This document shows positions 57,241 to 64,000 of a DNA stretch of 64,000 bases, one piece after another. Position 1 is the stretch's first letter. Each line of letters starts with the position of its first letter. A program made the translations under genes and the position numbers. Below the pieces are notes generated by a model, which was not told the DNA's origin, searched no databases, and was given only the letters and a program-made list of their open reading frames with translations. The DNA comes from Limnoperna fortunei. Taxonomy: Eukaryota; Mollusca; Bivalvia; Mytilida; Modiolidae. The stretch covers positions 54,812,648 through 54,876,647 of the forward strand of contig OX104115.1 in NCBI GenBank assembly GCA_944474755.1, written 5' to 3'.

Positions 57241-59099
57241 ATGTTTTCTTTTAAACTGTTGCTGCTGTATACGGTGACTCCATTCGTTGGATGCAAAACA
57301 AATTGTTGCAACAAAGTTGGTAAGTAGATACAAGCTAATTTTATAATAAAATGTAAGGGGAATTATTCATTTAAAGATAGTGTACAATTTATAATTACAC
57401 CTCATATAAAAATGCTGGCTTTTGATTGGTCAATAGACAGTGTATTTTTCGCACATTTCCTGATTTTGCATCGATTTCGTCATCACTGGGGTATTCGGCA
57501 AAAAATTACCCTCTGTGCCGTGGTATTTGCTTAAAAATAACCCTCGCATATTATTATCCTGGAAATATTCATTCGGAAGTGTTGACTTTTACCTCAAAGT
57601 AAACGTAACATGAGTAATCGATTTTGAAAATCGGAAACGTTCCGATCGTAAAGAGTCAATAAACAGCACGCAAGTGGTCTTGTATCACCGCTCTTTGAAA
57701 TCATTATATTCGGTGTAATTAAACAGATAAATCATGTCTAGGCGGGGTATTTGTGAAAAATACCAGTCTCGAGAATCAAATTTCCCTCGCCTGACGGCTC
57801 GGGAAATATTTCATCTCTCGACTGGTATTTTTCACAAATACCCCTCCCAGACATGATATATCTGTTTAAAAGCCTCTGTATTGTTGATTCTTTTGGGATT
57901 GTGATATATATGTGCAAACCATTGTATTTTTTAAATTGGGGTCTCTGTGGCCGAGTGGTTAAGGTAGTTCGTTTACTATTGATCACGTGGTCTGTCAACA
58001 CTGAGATTGTGGATTCGATCCAGGGTGTACCCGACTCCAATCTTAAATGACAAGGATTGCCAGTTTTCCTACCGCAGGTCGGGGGTTTTCTCCTGGTACT
58101 CTGGATTCCTCCCCCAATAAAACTGGACGCCATGATATAGCTGAAAAATTGCCAAAAGTGGCGTTAAAACACCATTCAAACAAACACACAATTTTTTTTA
58201 TTGTTTCAGATGAAGCTATATCTAACGTAGAGGAGGCTTTGGCAATTCTTCAAGAAACAAAATCCACCTTGTCGAACGGTAAGCTGAAGCTTTTTCTTTC
58301 TGTGAGAATTTCATGTCAACACACTCGTTTCCTATAAAGATGCGGTCATATTTTCTTTTGCATTTAGTTGATTTTCGATATGATTTTTAAGATGACTTCA
58401 GAACCTTATGTTCCTGATTTCCTTCAGTAATCATTTTCTAAAAACGATATTATAATTAAACATTTTTAGAAGAAATTAGTTTTTTTTTATCTAAAATAGT
58501 GAGATCAAACAATGACAATTTTCTAAAATGTAAAAAGCGTTATAACTGGTTTGTCATAAAAACAAATATTTTACTCATTGTTTAAGACTGTTTACGATGA
58601 CATACCTCAGCATTAAAGTCATGTACTGGTTTGAACAAAAATGCGTATTCAACTAGAGTAATTTACTTGTTACTACATTACAGTTAGCTGTGAAAACGCA
58701 CCGCTTCATAGAGTTGGGTTTTATGCCAAAATTATGTCCGACGTAACGTTAGCACCGTCTCAAACAGTAATATTTGATCATGTGATTACTAATTTCGGAG
58801 GCAACTACAATCCCCAGACGGGACACTTCACAGCACCAATTGGTGGAATGTACTACTTTTCCTCGTCATTTATGAAAACACCAACAAGCAACGGCCTTCA
58901 TTTACACATAATGAAAAACGATGATGACGTCTCTCGAGGATATGCCGCACAAGGAAATGACTACCTGACAGGTTATATGAGCGCAGTCATTTTCTTAAAG
59001 AAAGGCGATGTTGTTAGAATCCAACATTTTACTGCAGTTCCTGCCCAAACGATACATAGTAACAGTTTTAGCTTCTTCAATGGATATCTTATAAACTGA
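57241..59099 (+). CDS. Secreted C1q-domain-containing protein, three exons
   Basis: Join 57241..57319, 58210..58278, 58684..59099; 187 residues. Donor G|gtaagt, then acceptor TTGTTTCAG, donor ACG|gtaagc, acceptor CATTACAG; introns are phase 1. Exon 1 encodes a signal peptide (MFSFKLLLLYTVTPFVGC) and a short Cys-rich piece. Exon 2 encodes a short helical segment (EEALAILQETKSTLSN). Exon 3 is the C1q domain: FYAKI, FDHVITNFGGNYNPQTGHFT, APIGGMYYFSSSF, KKGDVVRIQ, SFFNGYLIN. No collagen repeat, so it is a short ghC1q-type protein. In bivalves such proteins are abundant and act as secreted lectin-like or pattern-recognition molecules, generally as trimers. The ligand cannot be told from sequence. 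AATAAA follows the stop at 59102. Confidence 0.9.
57721..57867. mobile_element. Fold-back MITE in C1q intron 1
   Basis: AAACAGATAAATCATGTCT, then GGGGTATTTGTGAAAAATACC on the left pairs with GGTATTTTTCACAAATACCC and AGACATGATATATCTGTTT on the right. Related to the short element at 63936-63992. Confidence 0.85.
57938..58188 (+). mobile_element. tRNA-derived SINE in C1q intron 1
   Basis: A box GTGGCCGAGTGG, B box GGATTCGATCC, core CTACCGCAGGTCGGGGG, tail GGCGTTAAAACACCATTCAA. It ends about 20 bases before the exon 2 acceptor, so its A/C-rich tail abuts the polypyrimidine tract. Confidence 0.9.
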
Positions 59100-59101
59100 T
59101 T

Positions 59102-59107
59102 AATAAA
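59102..59107 (+). promoter_or_regulatory. Poly(A) signal of the C1q gene
   Basis: AATAAA three bases after the TGA stop; a very short 3' UTR is implied. Confidence 0.55.
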
Positions 59108-59756
59108 GCTATTTAAAATTAACTAATTTCATTACATTTAGTGAGACTTTTGAGCACTGCAGATGTTTTTGGGCTATCTTCTTCAAGATTTTGATTAACT
59201 GATTTATCATTGTTTATTTACAACTTTTAAGACACTTTTCAGCTATATCATGGAATGCAATTTAGAATAAAATTTAGATGACACAGAGGCTTCTGGTATG
59301 AACCCCAAGCAATCGTCGTAAATTACACAAAAAATCAGGCTGGACACACACCAACAGGGTTGATAATATACAAATGCCATTTGACCAATTGTTCATAATT
59401 TTTCCTATTCCATATTTCATATTACACATTATAGTTCTATAGTGGAGAAAATGAAATGGAAAAATGGTTACTCTGTTTTTTGTCAATAATAAATTTTAAA
59501 GTCAGCTACATCGTTTTACTTTGGTACAAAACAGTCCATATTCTAAGCCTTCAAGAAGATTCGCTAACTGCCCAGTCTATTTAACTAACACTAAATTAAA
59601 AGAAACCTGATGTAACCTGTTTCTGTGTGACGCTCAAAAACAGCCTCCGTTTTAGTTAACTACATTTACAACTGCTTTTAACAAGTTTCAAACAGGTAAC
59701 ACGCATCGTGTTGCATAAAAAATTAGAATAAATTTGCCAACAAATATATCGGAACA
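59108..59756. other. Intergenic stretch, nothing recognised
   Basis: No gene or repeat supported. Confidence 0.4.
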
Positions 59757-59863
59757 CGGTTTGCCGGACTCTAACCTTAAATGACAAGGAATACCATTTT
59801 TTCTTGGACTTTCTTTCCAGTGCAAGTAGACTCCATGATAAAGTAACGTTAAAAAAACTATAG
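59757..59863 (+). mobile_element. SINE fragment, headless
   Basis: Middle and tail of the SINE family (CGGACTCTAACCTTAAATGA, CAAGGAATACCA, GACTCCATGATAAAG), strongly diverged. Confidence 0.6.
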
Positions 59864-59889
59864 TAGATGGCATAATCTTTTATAGTAAT

Positions 59890-59913
59890 TCCCGTCTCGC
59901 ATGCGAGACGGGA
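59890..59913. repeat. Perfect 24-bp palindrome
   Basis: TCCCGTCTCGCA and its exact complement TGCGAGACGGGA with no spacer. It could be the tip of an inverted-repeat element or a cruciform-prone site; no function is evident. Confidence 0.95.
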
Positions 59914-60023
59914 TAAATAATCAAAAGCTAAACAGGGGAAACCAGTCGTATCTCAAGGATAACAGATAAACAATGCTGTGTCTTGATTGGCTGCTAAATC
60001 GGGAGATAGTTGCCGATTGGAAA

Positions 60024-60100
60024 ACAAATAAGCAGAGCTAAGTTAGGGATGAAAACCCGGCATAATTACGGGGCGGTAGCAATCATAATAGGCTAAATTG
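60024..60100. repeat. Direct repeat, left copy
   Basis: ACAAATAAGCAGAGCTAAGT through GGTAGCAAT-ATAATAGGC; recurs at 62098-62170. It is itself bracketed by a short repeat (GGGAGATAGTTGCCGATTGG at 60000, GGGAGACAGCTGCCGATTGG at 60102). Confidence 0.85.
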
Positions 60101-60790
60101 GGAGACAGCTGCCGATTGGCCAACTGTCTTGTCTTGTTCAGGTAACTACCGCCGTTAGTCGGCGCACTCTATCCTCTGGATAGATATATGTGGTGCACAT
60201 CATTGCATGTGTATCGTGCATATAGTCACAGTGAGAATACGAATAGTTGACGGAGTCAGGTGAACATTTATGTACAGTGTATGGGTTATAATACAGTTAG
60301 GCATCCACATATAAGTTATTTAAATGTAGAGTTATTAATAAACTCAGTCTACAATTACTACTTTATCGTAAAAGCACTAAAAGCACTAAATGGCAAGAAG
60401 CAGCATTATACGTAAAATATCAGGCACTAGTCATAAATGCACTAAAATGTTTAAATATTGTTAATCTAAAATTTAACTTTCTTATATCAAAAAGGGCATG
60501 TATAGCGGTTTCTTAAACTATAAAAGCTGCTAAAACACGATGCTTGAGTTAAAACGATAAGATGCACTTGATCAAGCGTGGAGTCAAAATAAAATTCATA
60601 GATATATATACAAGAAGGGTATCATCACTATTGCATTTTTTCTATTAAAAACACTAAAAGCATCGGATTATAAATAGTTTATATATTTATAGAATCCTGC
60701 CCCCCTCCTTTAACTGTCTCATCCTTTCCATATGTAGGTTATAGCACATGTTCCTGGTTAGTTCATCCAGCTCTATATTACCTTGTTTTT

Positions 60791-61096
60791 TCAGCTTACT
60801 GATATACGGCTTATCTGTTGGTTTGTACAGTCCAGTATGAGTTGAAGTAGGTTGTTTTGGGTGACAAACTCTTGGTAAACATCGTTTCTGAGGTTATCTA
60901 GGTAGCTTTTGATATGTCGGAGATGCCTTCTCCGAACGTTTTCCAGCTTTGGACACTTGAGAATAAAATGTTGTAGATCATCTGGCTCATCTCCGCATAG
61001 GCAGCATATAGTTTTGATATAACTATCTCCATACTTTTTTCTTGTTGTATTAAACAGGTATGTTTGAGTTACAAGCTGATCTTGTGCGAAATCCAA
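60791..61096 (-). pseudogene. ORF2 C-terminal zinc-motif fragment
   Basis: About 100 codons holding C-x2-C then H-x4-C (CCLCGDEPDDLQHFILKC) followed by basic helices. Same kind of tail as the element at 50121 but a different family. Confidence 0.75.
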
Positions 61097-61599
61097 ACTA
61101 ACACGGAATCAGGTTTCTAACTTTTATTAACTGCAAACTTCTATTTACAATATGTACAGCTACTTTCACTTTCAACAATACCACATTGGATAACTGCTAT
61201 TGTCACTGTCTAATCTTACAACTATTACTTGAACTTAAACTTGAACTCCTATAAATGTTACAACCATGTCTTATATACTATTTTATAAAGAATATTGTAG
61301 AAAGTTCTTTTTCAAGTAGTTTCTATAATTATCTAAATCTTTCTTATCTAATAATAGTAACATGTAAATTCCTGAAGCTTCCAGATAAACAATAGTACAA
61401 TCAACTAATTTCTAGAATAAACCATAACATCCTTGTTCTAAACAAATTATATAACAATAATAATATGGCATAATTAAAAAATAATCACAAGTAAAAATAA
61501 TTACAATTGTTCATGTAATATCGTGAATACAGTTCGCGACAGATCTTGACTTCTGCCGCTCTTATTTTTCTATGTACATTTTCTGCGCCTTCCCAAATA
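61097..61599. other. Possible insertion splitting the retrotransposon remnant
   Basis: About 500 bp of AT-rich sequence without coding likeness between two parts of one ORF2. An insertion is the simple reading, but its ends were not found. Confidence 0.4.
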
Positions 61600-61929
61600 T
61601 TATGTGGTTGTGACATCGGGTTTTTCTGTAATTGGAGGTAAAAGGGTTGACTTCTTAGCTATATCTTCCTCACATTGTTGAGACCAGTATAATTTTTGTG
61701 CCTTCCTTACTTCTTTTTTCCACGCCTTTTTTGATCTAGGGTTTTTCATTAGTTCATGTATTGTCTCCATTCCATATTTCTCTAAAACTAGTTTAGCCCT
61801 TTCTGTAAAAAGTTCGTTGCTATTTCTGTTGAAGCAATGTTGTCTAATTAAGATATTATACTCTGCTGATGATGGGCATCTGATTATATTCTTAAGGAGT
61901 GACAGTATATTATTAAGATCTATATACAT
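61600..61929 (-). pseudogene. ORF2 post-RT fragment
   Basis: 109-codon frame; charged helical region (ERAKLVLEKYGMETIHEL, SKKAWKKEVRKAQ) typical of the segment between reverse transcriptase and the C-terminal zinc motif. The last 12 or so codons (PPITEKPDVTTT) probably run into foreign sequence. Confidence 0.65.
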
Positions 61930-62097
61930 CTGTATTGGAATTGCACCAACGAATAGGTAAACTGCGGTATTTGAGGTTTTGTTTGGAAGGCATCAAGATT
62001 TTCCTCTGCATCTTTTCTAGTTGTTCTATTTCATATTGCCTACATTTCATTAAGCCCATATATCATTCCTGCTAGTCCAAACCAAACTTAAAATACT

Positions 62098-62170
62098 CAA
62101 CAAATAAGCAGAGCTAAGTTAGTGATGAAAACCCCGCATAACATTGCGGTAGCAATAATAATAGGCCGAC
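62098..62170. repeat. Direct repeat, right copy
   Basis: Second copy of 60024-60100, same orientation, with small indels; followed by GACCGCCGTTCG as the left copy is followed by ACCGCCGTTAG further on. Confidence 0.85.
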
Positions 62171-62877
62171 CGCCGTTCGTTGCCACTCGAGAAAAGCCGA
62201 GCGATCACGAATCGGTTACGATAAAAAAAGAAAAAAATATGCAAGATAATGGGAATTTAACTGTTTTAAAAGGAAAGTCGCATTGATTTGTGTATGTTTA
62301 TCATAAAATGTGTATCATAAAACTTAAACGGAGAAAAACGGAAAAAACAAGTGAGAAAAGGAGAACAATTTTAATCTTTTCCTGCTTACTGACAAGGTTC
62401 ACATCAACTATCTTACCGCGTAGAATGATGCATCTAGAGATGCTTAGCATAGTGCATGCTTCATATGCTGACTCTGACCTATATTTTGCGGTTGCCTGAT
62501 TTGGCTATCTAAACATTGTGTACTTATAATGAAGTGATGTTAATAAAAACAATACATAATAACATTAAAAAACAGTACGTATTTTTGTCCACGAAAAATA
62601 AAGCTTAGAGACGGCTAGCTTTTTAGGAAAGTTAATACTTGTCAGAATTTAAACTTCAAGGAAATAATAATAAATATGGGGAATACCACTCGATCACACT
62701 AAGTCATACTCTTTCCGCTGTACAGTTTGATTTTGATTGGACTTTAATTTTGACGACAAATGTATTCATTCGCAATCGTCGGTGAGGATGATATTGCTGT
62801 CTTATTGGAAGATAACAACGCGAAATTCATGTAGTTTTACAGTATTTAGTATAATATAACACATACAGCTTGCAATT
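62171..62877. other. Non-coding stretch, nothing recognised
   Basis: No gene supported. The frame at 62290-62499 has no domain. Confidence 0.4.
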
Positions 62878-62967
62878 GAGGGTGGTATACCTGACTGAAA
62901 AATAACATCCTTGATTCCGTCTCTGGCGGTATTCTTCCTACGTGTAGTAACCTAGTATACCACCCTC
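62878..62967. mobile_element. 90-bp inverted-repeat MITE
   Basis: Begins GAGGGTGGTATAC and ends GTATACCACCCTC; the 13-bp ends are perfect complements, with a further partial AGGT / ACCT match inside. No coding capacity. Confidence 0.75.
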
Positions 62968-63284
62968 ATCTTCATGCACTTGCCTCACCAAAATATTCTC
63001 AATGAAGTGTCACATTTTAAATTCTGTAGTTTGAATTGTTTTTCGGACATTTCGACGATAAGTCGGAGAATCGAGATGACCAATTTTAACAACTACAGTC
63101 ATTTTCCATTTTTCACTGAATAGCTCTATGAGATGCATGAAAAGGTGCATTGTCGTCTTTAAAGATGTTTCTAAATACTTTGTTATGCTCACAGTTCATC
63201 AAGTTTTATCAAAGTGCCGATGCCGTCGAATATAATGCATCTCTACAAAATAACTGCAAGTCGATGACCGCCCATCAAACTATC

Positions 63285-63450
63285 ACAGTCTGGTCTCCAA
63301 ATTTCATTAGCTGTTCTCGGTGCCCTGGGACAATACTGGATGGGTTCCAGTGCTCGACCCACAGAGCAGCGCAGCGCGTCACCGGGTGGCGGATAGTGCA
63401 GATCCTCTCGTTGGCGTTGTCAGGTCATAATACGGAAAGCCTGGCCTCTT
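63285..63450 (-). repeat. Dispersed repeat, inverted copy of 12600-12776
   Basis: CAATACTGGATGGGTTCC, GCTCGACCCACAGAGCAGC, GGTGGCGGATAG and GTCAGGTCATAATACGGAAA match the complement of the 12.6 kb block. Confidence 0.8.
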
Positions 63451-63796
63451 CTTTTTTATTGGATTATTTTTCTTTTTCAGTGTAAGCAAAAACGATTTCA
63501 TTATACAGCGTTCTGTTTCTTCATTCAATTTATCTTGTCTTTCGACATACCTATGATGTTTATAAGTTTGCCTCAATATTTCAAATTCACTGTATTTAAG
63601 AAATGGTCCTTGGCATTTATCATTAATTATGAACTATTTTAACAAAAACACCTATATAGATTAATATATGCAATATTTGTACATGGTCCAAAAATATAAA
63701 TTGTTTTGATATTATTTTTATGATGAAACAATACATTTCAGATAAAAAAAGAGCATTCGGTTGAAAATGTATAATCAAATATAAAAAATAAGTTAA

Positions 63797-63870
63797 TTGA
63801 AGTTTGCTTGACGTCCAGCGAGCAACATTGTAGCTATATTCATTACAAGTCAACAAATAATTAATGTGAA
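63797..63870 (+). repeat. Dispersed repeat, direct copy of 12363-12440
   Basis: GACGTCCAGCGAGCAACATT, TAGCTATATTCATTAC and GTCAACAAATAATT match the 12.4 kb block in the same orientation. Confidence 0.65.
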
Positions 63871-63935
63871 AACAAAACCAGAGCAAAGTTAATATATTTG
63901 TTCTAGTTACCCTCATATGCTCGTAGTAATTACAG

Positions 63936-63992
63936 AGATATATCATGTTGGGAGAGGTATTTGTGAAAAATACCCTCCTAGACTGATATATC
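63936..63992. mobile_element. Short fold-back, relative of 57721-57867
   Basis: AGATATATCATGTTGG-GAGAGGTATT pairs with AATACCCTCCTAGA-TGATATATCT around TTGTGAAA. Internally deleted relative of the C1q-intron element. Confidence 0.75.
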
Positions 63993-64000
63993 TGTTCAAG

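Larger units (their letters stand above)
60690..62090 (-). mobile_element. Non-LTR retrotransposon remnant (ORF2 C-terminus)
   Basis: Minus-strand pieces: LEKMQRKILMPSKQN (about 62030-61985), then YIDLNNILSLLKNIIRCPSS (61929 onwards) with AWKKEVRKAQKLYW, then after a gap LDFAQDQLVTQTYLFNTTRK (61096 onwards) with the zinc motif CCLCGDEPDDLQHFILKC. These are the post-RT and C-terminal parts of a non-LTR ORF2. The RT core and endonuclease are missing, so the copy is dead. The two main pieces are 500 bp apart. Confidence 0.75.

Noticed and set aside
57938..58020. Possible tRNA gene
   Set aside because: A and B boxes belong to the SINE head; no cloverleaf with intact acceptor stem, and the SINE core follows.
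63150..63485. Plus-strand frame of 111 codons
   Set aside because: Its second half is the inverted dispersed repeat shared with 12.6 kb; no domain in the rest.

Overview
The window is AT-rich eukaryotic DNA with introns, most likely from a bivalve mollusc and possibly a mytilid mussel. This rests on three things: a mitochondria-eating-protein (MIEAP/SPATA18)-like gene, a C1q-domain gene and a TRIM-like B-box gene, all families enlarged in bivalves; several copies of a tRNA-derived SINE; and very many fold-back/MITE elements. The species cannot be fixed from sequence alone.

Layout. 1-1.3 kb: the last three exons of an unrecognised gene on the minus strand. 1.3-10 kb: non-coding DNA with a TTTA microsatellite, a 21-bp satellite, three MITE-like fold-backs and a SINE. 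10.5-11.2 kb: a B-box zinc-finger exon. 11.3-18.5 kb: fold-backs, nested tandem-repeat transposons and a SINE. 18.6-20.1 kb: remnant of a non-LTR retrotransposon (minus). 20.1-44.4 kb: a long plus-strand gene. Its C-terminus (42.1-44.4 kb) is a MIEAP domain. Its body is a long coiled coil encoded by phase-2/phase-2 exons. Between 26.0 and 35.0 kb, 17 exons of exactly 93 bp alternate between two types (A and B) in a dimeric tandem array. A decayed Tc1/mariner element (37.5-39.1 kb) sits in a later intron. 44.4-49 kb: intergenic repeats. 49.0-55.6 kb: a near-complete but inactivated I/Nimb-type non-LTR retrotransposon (minus) with a higher-order-repeat 3' UTR and a poly(A) tail. 57.2-59.1 kb: a complete three-exon secreted C1q-domain gene. 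59.9-62.2 kb: a second non-LTR remnant lying between two related direct repeats. 62.2-64 kb: small inverted-repeat elements.

The host genes are unrelated neighbours and do not form an operon. B-box/TRIM-like and C1q-domain proteins are immune-type families, and the MIEAP family is linked to mitochondrial quality control. The most unusual feature is the expanding coiled-coil exon array of the MIEAP-like gene: every module is frame-neutral, several exons are identical, and chimeric, truncated and missing modules show ongoing unequal exchange.
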